DNA of 64,000 nucleotides from Anaerolineaceae bacterium (GTDB lineage: Bacteria > Chloroflexota > Anaerolineae > Aggregatilineales > Phototrophicaceae). A model generated the notes under the pieces. The model did no database searches. It was given only the letters and a program-made list of their open reading frames with translations, and was not told the origin of the DNA. Made by a program: the position numbers and the translations under genes. Positions 8,366 to 16,885 of the stretch are shown here, piece by piece. The DNA is taken from assembly GCA_016124855.1 (NCBI GenBank), contig WGMX01000042.1, positions 1 to 64,000 of the forward strand. Direction: 5' to 3'. Numbering within the stretch: position 1 is the first letter of the stretch; the number at the start of each line of letters is the position of its first letter.

Positions 8366-8384
8366 TGTTTGAACCAATTAGCGC

Positions 8385-9866
8385 TTAGCTGCCGCCCTTA
8401 ATTCCACCAAGGGTAGCGAGATAAGCTGCTTTCTGTGTGTCGAGGCCGAGTTCTTGGGTGATCTCGTCCCAACGTGAACTGATTTCTTTTGCAGCGTCTT
8501 CAGCGTTCAATTCACCGGCGAGGAAGCGGCTGAGAACTTCATCCAACACGACCTGCTGGTAACGTTGATTTTGCGGAATACGCAGGTCAAGCACCATGTT
8601 GGGGCTGTTCAAACTAGATTCGATGGCACCTAGATAGTTCTTGGCTGAATCTTCGCTGAATCCAGCGGCAAGCCACGGCGTCATGTCCTTGAACTGCGAA
8701 ATGCGATAGGGGTTGAAACCCGTCTTGCCAATGGTCACATCCACGTTCGATTGAGCGGGCTGGGTCATGTAGGAGAAGAAGGCATAAGCCGCATCTTTTT
8801 CTTTCTGGTCAATGCCAGAGCTGATGCCACCTGACCAACCACCGAAGGAAGCAAATGGCGCGTGGTTCACGCCGTCAACGGCGTAGGGGCAAGTCTTATC
8901 ATCGCACTTGACCAATGTGTTGGTCGCGCGATCCAGAACCATATCGGAACCGGGGGTAATGACTGCACCAGTTAAGCCGTTGACTTTGGAGCCTTCGGCA
9001 ACTGCTAATGAGCCAATATCGCCCCAATCAAGCGTCAAAGCCCAGCGTCCGGCAGTCCATTCACCGCGGGTATCGCCGACACCCTGTGACAATTCATCGG
9101 GTGAACCGTACTGGTTGGTTTCTTTGTAGATTTCCAATGCGCGGATGAAACCGGGATTGTCGATTAAGGGTTTAAAGGTGTCGTTATCAAAGAACGCGCC
9201 TTGACCCGTTCCCTCTGTTTGGATGAACGGTGCAGCAATCGAGGTAATCCACCAATAGCCTTGTTCACCGCGCTTTTTGGCGATGCATGAACCAAAGTCA
9301 GGTGTGCCGTCGCCGTTCATGTCTTTACCGTTGGCGGCTTTGGCAATCGCCAGATAATCATCCCATGTTTTGGGCGGATCCATCTTCAAGTCAGCAAGGA
9401 CATCCGTACGGTAATAAACCATGTGGAAGTCGCCATCGAGCGGAATCGTATAGGTCTTACCTTCGTAGCTGGCGCTGAAGTTGCGGAAGAATTGACCGAC
9501 ATCATCCCACTGAATATCTTTGTCTTTGGCGATATACGGGCCGAGGTCTTCCAGATAACCGGGGGTGACGTAATCGCCCATCCATTGCGGCGCGAACACG
9601 AATGCTTGATAGCTGCGGGTTCCAGTTGCTTCGTCGGTGAGAATGGTCTGGTACAGGTCACTGAATGGTACGGTGACGACATTTACTTTTGCACCGGTGA
9701 GTGCTTCAAAATCCGGAGCACGGCGCTGTAATGGTTCAGCAATTTGAGGCCCCGTGAAGGTCAAGACATTAATTTCGACACCGGCAAAAGGCTTGTCTTG
9801 GGCGGCGGTTGGCATCATGCTGAGTGCCAACAAAGCCAAAATGACGACTAAGAGTACTTTTTTCAT
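8385..9866 (-). CDS. Extracellular solute-binding protein, family 1 (sugar/polyol)
   Basis: The 493-residue protein starts with a signal peptide (MKKVLLVVILALLALSMMPT, then AAQ) and continues as a family 1 binding protein: TFTGPQIAEPLQRRAPDFEA, TVPFSDLYQTI, YTIPLDGDFHMVYYRTDVL and the C-terminal GFNPYRISQF region. There is no lipobox Cys, so it looks secreted or released rather than lipid-anchored. The start at 9866 was chosen because ATGAGG eight bases upstream supplies a GAGG site and the signal peptide begins there. Substrate is not determined; the neighbouring oxidoreductases suggest a sugar or polyol. Confidence 0.9.
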   Translation of the reverse strand: MKKVLLVVILALLALSMMPTAAQDKPFAGVEINVLTFTGPQIAEPLQRRAPDFEALTGAKVNVVTVPFSDLYQTILTDEATGTRSYQAFVFAPQWMGDYVTPGYLEDLGPYIAKDKDIQWDDVGQFFRNFSASYEGKTYTIPLDGDFHMVYYRTDVLADLKMDPPKTWDDYLAIAKAANGKDMNGDGTPDFGSCIAKKRGEQGYWWITSIAAPFIQTEGTGQGAFFDNDTFKPLIDNPGFIRALEIYKETNQYGSPDELSQGVGDTRGEWTAGRWALTLDWGDIGSLAVAEGSKVNGLTGAVITPGSDMVLDRATNTLVKCDDKTCPYAVDGVNHAPFASFGGWSGGISSGIDQKEKDAAYAFFSYMTQPAQSNVDVTIGKTGFNPYRISQFKDMTPWLAAGFSEDSAKNYLGAIESSLNSPNMVLDLRIPQNQRYQQVVLDEVLSRFLAGELNAEDAAKEISSRWDEITQELGLDTQKAAYLATLGGIKGGS

Positions 9867-9961
9867 GTTTAACCTCATAATTCTTTTAAACAGGACATAG
9901 TAACTACTAGCGAACACTCCTCTGCAAGTTGGTTTTCGAATATACCCTCCTTTATGTATGG

Positions 9962-9991
9962 CTTCAGATTTTTTGTATAAATAATCTGAAG
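9962..9991. promoter_or_regulatory. Inverted repeat upstream of the binding-protein gene
   Basis: CTTCAGATT (9962-9970) and AATCTGAAG (9983-9991) form a 9-bp inverted repeat with a 12-nt AT-rich loop. It lies about 100 bp upstream of the binding-protein start. Absence of a T-run argues against a simple terminator; it could be an operator or an mRNA end for lacI. Confidence 0.45.
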
Positions 9992-10025
9992 TGGCTATCG
10001 CAGCCGATAAATTGATGTGAAGGAA

Positions 10026-10039
10026 TAGCGTTATCGCTA
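10026..10039. promoter_or_regulatory. Candidate operator TAGCGTTATCGCTA
   Basis: A near-perfect 14-bp palindrome (one non-pairing position pair) lies between the lacI-type gene and the binding-protein gene. Its size fits a LacI-family operator, but its sequence differs from the pair found upstream of the regulator gene, so the assignment is weak. Confidence 0.3.
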
Positions 10040-10082
10040 CCTTCGGAAATTTGCTTATTACGAATGCATCCGCGCAGTGCGT

Positions 10083-11111
10083 TTACGATCCTTTGTTGCG
10101 GCGCAGTTGAACGCCGCAGGATTGGCGAATAATCAAGCGTGTTTGTAGGGTGACGGTGCGGGTGGGAGCAGAGGGTTGAGCGATGCGCCGCAATAATAAA
10201 TGGATGGCTTCTTGTCCCAACTCATAACTAGGTTGGGCTACAGCGGTAAGTGGGGGCGAAAACTCACTGAGCCAAGGCATGTCGTCAAAGCCGATTAAGG
10301 CCACATCTTCGGGGACACGTTTCCCTACATCACGTAAGGCACGTAATACACCTAATGACATGAGGTTATTGGCCGCAAAAATAGCTTCAACAGGATTAGG
10401 TTGACTGATGAGTTCTTGCGTGGCTTTGAAAGCGCTTTCTACTGAAAAATCGCCATATTTGACTATATTGCTGTCAAGTGGAATATTCGCATTCCCTAAA
10501 GCTTTCACATAGCCTTCATAGCGTTCGACGCCTGTGGAGATGTTTCCTGAATTAATAACAGCACCAATGCGGCTGTAGCCAAGTTCGGCAGCGTGTTTGA
10601 CCGCGTTATAAGCGCCGCCGATGTTGTCAACTTTTGCGACATCAGCGTCTACACCGTCCACAAAGCGGTCAAGCAAGGTAAAGGGAATTCCAGTTTGTAA
10701 CAACGAGCGTAAAGTTGTGGCCTTTGTACCCGGACTCGGCACAAGAATTAAACCGGCAACCCGTTCGGCAGTCATTACATCCAGATATCGCGCTTGCTTT
10801 TTGAGGTCTTCATCCGAGTTGCACAGGATGACGTTCATCTTCTGTGCATACGCAGCATCTTCTAATCCCCGAATGAGAGATAAAAAGAAGGGGTTTTCTA
10901 TGTCAGAAATGATAAGGCCAATTACCGAACTCGAGGGTGACCGGAGGCGGCGAGCCGCGCGGTTGGGCTGGTAGTTCAATATTTCAATAGCGTGGTTGAC
11001 GCGTTCGCGCAGCACCTCGTTGACCGAGGCGTGATTATTCAATACGCGTGAGACGGTCGCCTCGGATACATTCGCAAATTTAGCAACGTCTCTTAGGGTT
11101 GCAGTTGCCAT
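10083..11111 (-). CDS. LacI-family transcriptional regulator
   Basis: The 342-residue protein has the N-terminal HTH and hinge (TLRDVAKFANVSEATVSRVL, then YQPNRAARRLRS) and a periplasmic-binding-like effector domain. Diagnostic segments are IGLIISDIENPFF, YSRIGAVINS and the dimer-interface DVALIGFDDMPWL. It lies immediately upstream of the uptake operon on the same strand, so it most likely senses the imported sugar or a phosphorylated product. Two matching 14-bp palindromes upstream of its own start suggest autoregulation. Confidence 0.93.
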   Translation of the reverse strand: MATATLRDVAKFANVSEATVSRVLNNHASVNEVLRERVNHAIEILNYQPNRAARRLRSPSSSVIGLIISDIENPFFLSLIRGLEDAAYAQKMNVILCNSDEDLKKQARYLDVMTAERVAGLILVPSPGTKATTLRSLLQTGIPFTLLDRFVDGVDADVAKVDNIGGAYNAVKHAAELGYSRIGAVINSGNISTGVERYEGYVKALGNANIPLDSNIVKYGDFSVESAFKATQELISQPNPVEAIFAANNLMSLGVLRALRDVGKRVPEDVALIGFDDMPWLSEFSPPLTAVAQPSYELGQEAIHLLLRRIAQPSAPTRTVTLQTRLIIRQSCGVQLRRNKGS

Positions 11112-11145
11112 AACGCTCTAAATAGTCCCAAAAGAAGCAATAATT

Positions 11146-11159
11146 AGCAATCGATTTCT
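11146..11159. promoter_or_regulatory. Candidate LacI-family operator, near copy
   Basis: AGCAATCGATTTCT differs at one position from the perfect palindrome at 11243-11256 and has the central CG typical of LacI-family operators. It lies 35 bp upstream of the regulator gene start, consistent with autorepression. Confidence 0.6.
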
Positions 11160-11242
11160 TGGTGCCAATATCAATTTGATGACGTTTTAAGCGATGGTTA
11201 TTAATTTCTGCAAATAATAATGGTGAAGGTCGGTATATTTTG

Positions 11243-11256
11243 AGAAATCGATTTCT
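11243..11256. promoter_or_regulatory. Candidate LacI-family operator, perfect palindrome
   Basis: AGAAATCGATTTCT is a perfect 14-bp palindrome with a central CG. Its centre is 97 bp from that of the second site, so a looped complex is possible. The pair lies between the divergently transcribed lacI-type gene and the carbohydrate genes starting at 11412, and could control both. Confidence 0.65.
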
Positions 11257-11411
11257 AAGGGGAAGTATAAGCGGATTTTTTAGTTTGTCAAGATTTTACG
11301 ATTACTAGCCACTTGGTTTTTCGCTTTTATCGAGGCCGATGTTATGCTAGAGGCGGCGAAAATATAGGTGATGTGGCTGTGACGGGCTGTTATTGATTAA
11401 AGGCAGGCAGG

Positions 11412-11798
11412 ATGTCTCGACTTGAACGCTTTGAAGATTTGATCGTGTGGCAAAAAGCGCGTGAACTCACCAAACTGGTATACTTTATCACGCGGCATGA
11501 AACATTTGACAATCGCCTCGCCAACGACATCCGGCAGACGACAGTAATGATGGCGGCCAAGATTGCGGCGGCTTTTGAGTCACGTGGCAGCCGGCACGCG
11601 TTGGAGATGCTGACATTAGCAAAATCCGCCTGCAATGGATTTAAGCTGCAATGGACAATCGTCTACCGATGGAAGCGCATCAACGAAACGGAATATGATG
11701 AACTGATGAACCGTGCCGTCGAAATCCGGCAACTGCTTTTCGAACTGGAATATACATTTGAGTTTTGGTATCCCCAGCAAGATGATTCACAGGAGTAA
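11412..11798 (+). CDS. Four-helix-bundle protein (23S rRNA intervening-sequence type)
   Basis: The 128-residue protein begins ERFEDLIVWQKARELTKLVY, the hallmark of the small four-helix-bundle family first seen in 23S rRNA intervening sequences. RLANDIRQTTVMMAAKIAAAFE follows, then ELMNRAVEIRQLL. Most chromosomal members are stand-alone and of unknown function; they form oligomers. It is only 5 bp upstream of the phosphoglucose isomerase gene, so the two are probably cotranscribed, an unusual placement. Confidence 0.8.
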   Translation: MSRLERFEDLIVWQKARELTKLVYFITRHETFDNRLANDIRQTTVMMAAKIAAAFESRGSRHALEMLTLAKSACNGFKLQWTIVYRWKRINETEYDELMNRAVEIRQLLFELEYTFEFWYPQQDDSQE

Positions 11799-11803
11799 AG
11801 GAT

Positions 11804-12382
11804 ATGCCGAATTACATGTCTCCTTTCACCACCATGATTAATTTATCCAATGGTCTGATTCCAATCGCAGCCGTGGTTCAAAAGCGTTATTTACACGATT
11901 TGGAAGGAATGTTCGCGGACTCGACTGCTGAAGATGCCCTGATGATTAATAACCCTTTGTTGTACGAGGTACAGGAGGCCACCCAAAACCCGATGGAAGA
12001 AGGTCAACTGCGCTATTCGACCACCACCATTTATCCGGGTAAGGTTGGGGATGAATATTATTTCACCAAAGGGCATTACCATGCGATTGGCAGCCGTGCC
12101 GAACTCTATATGGGACTGGCGGGCGAGGGTTATTTGCTGCTGATGTCGCCTGAAAACGAAATTAATGTGCAGCGTATGACACCCGGCGCGATGAGTTATA
12201 TCCCGCCGTATTGGGCGCATCGCACGATCAACATTGGCAAAGATAACTTTGTGTTTTTTGCCTGTTATCCGGCGGACGCCGGTTATGATTACGCCTCGAT
12301 TGCCGACAAAGGGTTCGCCCAAATTGTGGTGGAACGCGGTGGCAAGCCTACTCTAATTGAAAATCCGAAGTGGGAGAAATAG
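11804..12382 (+). CDS. Cupin-type glucose-6-phosphate isomerase
   Basis: The 192-residue protein has the cupin core YFTKGHYHAIGSRAELYMGL, giving the His-x-His...Glu metal ligands, and a later YIPPYWAHRTIN with the third His. This is the archaeal-type metal-dependent phosphoglucose isomerase family (PF06560), not the usual SIS-domain enzyme. It interconverts glucose 6-phosphate and fructose 6-phosphate in the cytoplasm. A GGAG site precedes the start. The next gene, a KDPG-type aldolase, places it in an Entner-Doudoroff-like or sugar-acid pathway. Confidence 0.85.
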   Translation: MPNYMSPFTTMINLSNGLIPIAAVVQKRYLHDLEGMFADSTAEDALMINNPLLYEVQEATQNPMEEGQLRYSTTTIYPGKVGDEYYFTKGHYHAIGSRAELYMGLAGEGYLLLMSPENEINVQRMTPGAMSYIPPYWAHRTINIGKDNFVFFACYPADAGYDYASIADKGFAQIVVERGGKPTLIENPKWEK

Positions 12383-12436
12383 GTCCATTTTTGTGGACTT
12401 AGGATGCTAAAAAATACGTACAGAAAGGTTTGAAGG

Positions 12437-13123
12437 ATGGCTCGTTTTGACCGAATGACCGTTTACAGCACTATGATGAATGATGGTGTGCTGCCTTTAT
12501 TTAACAGCCCTGATATTGCGACCGTGAAGGGTGTCGTCGCGACCTTAGTGCGTGGTGGCAGTCACGTCATGGAATACACCAATCGCGGTGACTTTGCAAT
12601 GAACGTGTTCACTGAACTGATTCAACACACCACCAAAACCTACCCCGATATTATCCTCGGCGTGGGTACAGTAGAGGATGCACCAACCGCTGCGGCCTAT
12701 ATCGCACAGGGAGCGAACTTCATCCTCGCACCCAACTTTAATCCAGAAGTGGCACGGCTGTGCAATCGACGTAAGGTGGCTTACGTTCCCGGCTGTGGCA
12801 GCGTCAGCGAAATCTCAAACGCCGAAGAATTGGGCGCGGAAATCGTCAAGTTGTTTCCAGCAGATGCACTCGGCGGCCCGGATTTTGTGAAGGCGATTCT
12901 TGGTCCGCGTCCATGGACACGTATCCTGCCGACCGGCGGCGTGAGTCCAGATGAAGCCAACCTACGCGCGTGGTTTGATGCCGGTGCGGCATGTGTAGGT
13001 ATGGGCAGCAAACTCATTCGTGCTGATTGGTTGAAAGAGGGTAACTTCGCTGCGATGGAAGTTTTGGTGCGTGATACACTGGCACTGATTAAAACGATTC
13101 GCAGTGAGAAACAGGCCAAATGA
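12437..13123 (+). CDS. eda: KDPG/KHG aldolase (2-dehydro-3-deoxyphosphogluconate aldolase)
   Basis: The 228-residue class I aldolase shows the expected series. LGVGTVEDAPTAAAYIAQGA is followed by FILAPNFNPEVARLC. IVKLFPADALGGPDFVKAI carries the Schiff-base lysine in KLFPA, and ILPTGGVSPDEANLRAW precedes VGMGSKLI. The catalytic Glu appears in VMEYTNRG. It splits keto-deoxy-phosphogluconate to pyruvate and glyceraldehyde 3-phosphate; related sugar acids are possible. It is preceded by a 54-bp gap and overlaps the next gene by 4 bp. Confidence 0.9.
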   Translation: MARFDRMTVYSTMMNDGVLPLFNSPDIATVKGVVATLVRGGSHVMEYTNRGDFAMNVFTELIQHTTKTYPDIILGVGTVEDAPTAAAYIAQGANFILAPNFNPEVARLCNRRKVAYVPGCGSVSEISNAEELGAEIVKLFPADALGGPDFVKAILGPRPWTRILPTGGVSPDEANLRAWFDAGAACVGMGSKLIRADWLKEGNFAAMEVLVRDTLALIKTIRSEKQAK

Positions 13124-14166
13124 CCAGCTTGCTTGAGCAGGCACAAGCTGAAGGTACGCCACTGCTGACTGGCGATCTAGCAACGTTTGTCTGGCAAGGT
13201 GCCGAGGCACAGCTTGTCGGTGATTTCAACCACTGGTCGATGGAAATGAAACCAATTGCGATGCGGCAGGTTGAACCCGATGTGTGGGCAGTGACGGTTC
13301 AAATCCCGAGTGATGCTTATTCCGAGTATCGCTTTGTCGTGAACGGTGAATTTACTGCTGACCCACTGAACAAACGACAGTCAGATGATGGCATGGGGCA
13401 TAGCAACAGCTTCTTCTGGATGCCGGACGGAATTGATAACCCTCTGGCACAGGAACAACCGAACGTGCCTAAAGGTCAAGTTACACAGCATATCCTTGAT
13501 GGCAAAGGTTTTGTTGTAGACGGTCAGCGAACCGTTCATTTTTATCAACCACCAGTTGATCAGCCTGTGCCGCTGTTGGTGGTATTCGATGGCAGCGGTT
13601 ATTTGCATAAAGCTAAACTTGCCACGATTGTCGATAATCTGATCGCGCAGGGACGTATTCAACCGGTTGCAATGGCATTGGTTGATCCGGGTGGGCAGGG
13701 AAGGGTCGTTGAATATGCGTGCAGCGACGCAACCACCGCCTTTATTATCAAGTGTGTGCTGCTTGAAGCACAGAAACATCTTAAGCTGATTGACATCAAT
13801 CAGTCACCCGGCACTTTTGGAATCATGGGCGCATCAATGGGCGGCTTGATGTCGATGTATATCGCTCATCGAGCGCCCGAAATTTTCGGCCATGTGTTGT
13901 GCGAATCGGGCGCGTTTGGCTCGGATCATCTCTACTATCGGTCTGTGCTTTATGATCTCATCCGTTACGCCCCAAAGCCGAACATCAAAATTTGGATGGA
14001 TGCCGGTGTGCAGGAATGGTTCATCAAACCTAACCGCGAGATTGTCCCACTATTAAAAGAACGTGGCTATGATATGACCTACGTCGAACATACCAGCGGA
14101 CACAATTATCCGTCGTGGCGTAATATCCTCTGGCGTGGGTTGGAACATCTTTATGGGCGAACGTAG
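13120..14166 (+). CDS. Esterase of the enterochelin-esterase-like family with CBM48-type N-domain
   Basis: Residues about 20-95 resemble an AMPK/CBM48 carbohydrate-binding module (FVWQGAEAQLVGDFNHWSME, then YRFVVNGEFTADPLN). From about residue 110 an esterase D-type alpha/beta hydrolase follows, with the Ser elbow GASMGG near 235, WMDAG for the acid and HTSGHNYPSW for the His. There is no signal peptide, so it acts in the cytoplasm. The start overlaps the aldolase stop (ATGA), indicating coupling. It may deacylate a sugar or a glycan-bound substrate; the substrate is not evident. Confidence 0.82.
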   Translation: MTSLLEQAQAEGTPLLTGDLATFVWQGAEAQLVGDFNHWSMEMKPIAMRQVEPDVWAVTVQIPSDAYSEYRFVVNGEFTADPLNKRQSDDGMGHSNSFFWMPDGIDNPLAQEQPNVPKGQVTQHILDGKGFVVDGQRTVHFYQPPVDQPVPLLVVFDGSGYLHKAKLATIVDNLIAQGRIQPVAMALVDPGGQGRVVEYACSDATTAFIIKCVLLEAQKHLKLIDINQSPGTFGIMGASMGGLMSMYIAHRAPEIFGHVLCESGAFGSDHLYYRSVLYDLIRYAPKPNIKIWMDAGVQEWFIKPNREIVPLLKERGYDMTYVEHTSGHNYPSWRNILWRGLEHLYGRT

Positions 14167-14186
14167 TTAATTTGGTTCGCCCATAA
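14151..14186. terminator. Bidirectional hairpin between convergent genes
   Basis: TTATGGGCGAAC (14151-14162) and GTTCGCCCATAA (14175-14186) form a perfect 12-bp stem. It overlaps the esterase stop codon and ends 4 bp before the FucU-like gene's stop. There is no long T-run on either side, so it may act as an mRNA end or a weak terminator for both. Confidence 0.6.
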
Positions 14187-14189
14187 AGT

Positions 14190-14612
14190 TTACTTCGGTG
14201 GTGCGACTACGCCGATGGTCAGCAGAATGTTGGCATAGATACGCTGTTCACCGGTGGCGATGACCAAGCAGCAGTCAGGGTCACGCGCTAGATCATAGAA
14301 GGGGAAGCGCGCATTTTTCTTGAGTTCAAGGTCAGGCAGTAAGCGCCGGAAATCAGCGAAGATGCCCGGTTCGTCGCCGCTGTCGGGTATCATCACATCC
14401 GCCGACTCAATCGGAATAGCGTTGACCAGCACTTCTAACACCTCAACCGCATTCAATTTTCCCGGTGTAAAGTTCAGGTAAACGCGCTTGGCTGCCGGAT
14501 TTGCACGGGTGACGAAGGGATAATTGCCGTCGGCAATCAATACCTTACCGCCATGACCGGAACTGCCGAGCGCTTCCAAAATTTCAGGATGAAGCAATTG
14601 CGTTGTGAGCAT
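14190..14612 (-). CDS. RbsD/FucU-family sugar mutarotase
   Basis: The 140-residue protein has the family signature ALGSSGHGGKVLIADGNYP with the catalytic His near residue 20 and the conserved Asp. NAVEVLEVLVNAIPIESADV also matches. RbsD and FucU interconvert anomers of ribose or fucose. The fucose-isomerase-like gene at 15052-16704 on the same strand makes a fucose-type role more likely than ribose, but the sequence alone does not separate the two. Confidence 0.88.
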   Translation of the reverse strand: MLTTQLLHPEILEALGSSGHGGKVLIADGNYPFVTRANPAAKRVYLNFTPGKLNAVEVLEVLVNAIPIESADVMIPDSGDEPGIFADFRRLLPDLELKKNARFPFYDLARDPDCCLVIATGEQRIYANILLTIGVVAPPK

Positions 14613-14645
14613 TTCAATATTCCTTTTGCGAAAAGAGAAAAAATT

Positions 14646-15020
14646 CTACTGATCCCATGAGCCGACTTGCCAACGCCGCTGTACACTTTTATACAAACAG
14701 AACAAGCCAATGAGTCCGAAGATTAGCGTTCCCCATGTGCGACCGAGCAGCATGTAAATGATTGCCAGAACAAAGACAACAATTTCGCCAGTCATTCCGT
14801 CAGAGCTGCTGGATTGGGATCGGTAATTGGCGAGACTCAATACATCGATATAGAAACAACCTGTCAAAATCAGCATGACACCGGCTAATAATCCCCAAAA
14901 ACCGGCTGTCAGCGGCTTATCAGCTTCAGCCTTGAGTTTAGCCTGACGTTCGGCTTCGCGCTCGGCTTTTGATTTGCGCGGACGCTTCGGTTTTGCATCG
15001 GGTTCGGGTGTATCAGTCAT
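14646..15020 (-). CDS. Small membrane protein with charged N-terminus, unknown function
   Basis: The 124-residue protein starts with about 35 mostly charged residues (PKRPRKSKAEREAERQAKLK), then three hydrophobic segments (about 42-60, 78-95 and 96-112) and a short polar tail. I do not recognise a family. It is placed between the FucU-like and fucose-isomerase-like genes, with 33 bp and 31 bp gaps, so it is probably cotranscribed with them; a transport accessory role would be speculation. Confidence 0.6.
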   Translation of the reverse strand: MTDTPEPDAKPKRPRKSKAEREAERQAKLKAEADKPLTAGFWGLLAGVMLILTGCFYIDVLSLANYRSQSSSSDGMTGEIVVFVLAIIYMLLGRTWGTLIFGLIGLFCLYKSVQRRWQVGSWDQ

Positions 15021-15051
15021 AGCACGATTCCTCGATATTTAATCCCCTCAC

Positions 15052-16704
15052 TTACAGCTTAACGTCACCGCACAGATGAACTTCGATGCCCATCGCACTG
15101 AACATAGCCGCTTTGGCTGCCAACGCTTTATCAGCCGAATCAGCATCGCTGCCATAAGCCACGTTTAGATGATTGGCTTTATGACGCGCCATCATCTGGT
15201 CGCGGGTAATACCGTGCAAAACAGCGTGCATAATCGGCCATTCCGGGCTGGTGGCTTTCCAGCGGCGTTCCGTTTCTTTTTGCGGCAGTTGGACGACGGT
15301 TGCTCGTCCTAAATCGGCATGTAAGGCACCGTCCATCACATAAACACGGCTCCAAACGATTTCACCCGGCTTGCTCACGCCGCGGAGTGTGCCACCGCCC
15401 AACCGGAAGTACATGGGTGATTGGCGCATACTGGTCGCGCCTGCGTAGCCGCCAATGAAATGTGAAGCTGGAGCCGCACCGGAAATCAAAAATACCCACA
15501 CATAATCATCCACACCTTTGCCTTTAAAATGCTCACCCCACCGGATGTCATGAAGCGTGGTCGCCGGATCAAGTGCCATCGCGTTCCAGATGCGGTTGGT
15601 GACAATTTCATCGACCGCCGCACCTTCATCGACTTCGTTGAAGTGGGGCAGCGCTTGCCCTGCATAGAGTTCTTCACCGGTTTGGGCATGATAAACCGGA
15701 GGCCGTTCGACATTATTCAGCAAACCTTCGACCAAATCCGAAGCGGGGACTAAATCCTTCAAACCCTGTTGATATTGGATACCAATCGCCGCGCAGCCAA
15801 AATCATGGGCGATTCGAACCGCCGCGATATACATTTTGCACTGCTCAAGGATTTGTTTGTCGGTGAGTTCAGTAGCCTCATCCTTACCGATGACAAATTT
15901 CAGGCCGCGCTCATCCAGCCATTGACGCACCTTTTTGGCTTCGGCATCTTTAACCAGTTTCATACCTGCGACTAAGGCCGATTGACTCAAACGCTCTTTA
16001 TAGATGCCGCTTGGGTTCAGCAGTTCATCATCAATAATGGCGTTGTACATGCCCATGCAGCCTTCATCAAAGATACCGATGATGGCCTTATCCTGCTTGA
16101 GTTGGGCAGCCAGTGCTTCGCCGAGCGCCTGTTCGGCTTTAGGCAGCTTGCTCTTCTTCAAGTCTTGGACATGCTTAGCCTGATGTGTGATTTTGCCGGT
16201 CTTGATCCATTCGCGGATGCCCTTGATGAAAAACTCGTCTTTGAAATCTTCGCTCCAAAGGGTGCTGTAGTTCACGCCCATCTTGGTGAGTGAACCATTC
16301 AAGTTCAACATGCCGACCAAACCCGGCCACTGCCCACTCCAATTAGCAACGGTCAAAATCGGCCCGCGATGCGCCCGCAGTCCGGCGAGAACGTGGTGGC
16401 TGTACTGCCACACGGCCTCAGCGACGATCAGTTTGGCATCAGGGTTAATATTCTGGAACACGTCCATGCCCATGCGTTGGCTCCAGATGAAACCGTGCTT
16501 GAGTTCGGGATCATAGTCATGTCCACGTTTGACCTTAATGCCTTCTTTCTTGAAGGCGGCCACGATTTGTTTTTCCATCGCTTCTTGTGCGGCCCAACAG
16601 GTCTGGTTGGCCGCGAGACGCAAATCGCCGCTGGCAATCAAAATCGCTTCGTTATCTTTAACCGGGGCGGCTTCGTGTAATTGGGGCAGAGTATATGTTG
16701 CCAT
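15052..16704 (-). CDS. L-fucose/L-arabinose isomerase family protein
   Basis: The 550-residue protein has the fucose-isomerase-type layout. An N-terminal alpha/beta domain contains ILIASGDLRLAANQTCW and ILTVANWSGQWPG. IIGIFDEGCMGMYNAI carries a metal-ligand Glu, and a C-terminal domain ends near HLNVAYGSD. The enzyme would convert an aldose to a ketose with a divalent metal. A clear AAGGAG site fixes the start. Association with a FucU-like mutarotase supports a deoxysugar such as fucose, though related aldoses are possible. Confidence 0.83.
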   Translation of the reverse strand: MATYTLPQLHEAAPVKDNEAILIASGDLRLAANQTCWAAQEAMEKQIVAAFKKEGIKVKRGHDYDPELKHGFIWSQRMGMDVFQNINPDAKLIVAEAVWQYSHHVLAGLRAHRGPILTVANWSGQWPGLVGMLNLNGSLTKMGVNYSTLWSEDFKDEFFIKGIREWIKTGKITHQAKHVQDLKKSKLPKAEQALGEALAAQLKQDKAIIGIFDEGCMGMYNAIIDDELLNPSGIYKERLSQSALVAGMKLVKDAEAKKVRQWLDERGLKFVIGKDEATELTDKQILEQCKMYIAAVRIAHDFGCAAIGIQYQQGLKDLVPASDLVEGLLNNVERPPVYHAQTGEELYAGQALPHFNEVDEGAAVDEIVTNRIWNAMALDPATTLHDIRWGEHFKGKGVDDYVWVFLISGAAPASHFIGGYAGATSMRQSPMYFRLGGGTLRGVSKPGEIVWSRVYVMDGALHADLGRATVVQLPQKETERRWKATSPEWPIMHAVLHGITRDQMMARHKANHLNVAYGSDADSADKALAAKAAMFSAMGIEVHLCGDVKL

Positions 16705-16885
16705 GTAAAACTCCTTGAAAGGGCTGCATAGACTCGCGTATGCAGCCTAATGTAAGTAAATAATAATTAGAGAAGCTCAGTCTGCATCGTCCAGCAAATC
16801 AAGAGCTTCAATTTTTTGATGTCATTCACTAGTAGTTAAGCGTTGATTATACGCCACCTGTGCTGCCGCACAACCGAACTTGGTT

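Noticed and set aside
16283-16680. Plus-strand frames opposite the fucose-isomerase-like gene
   Set aside because: They are antisense to a clearly homologous enzyme and have no independent support.
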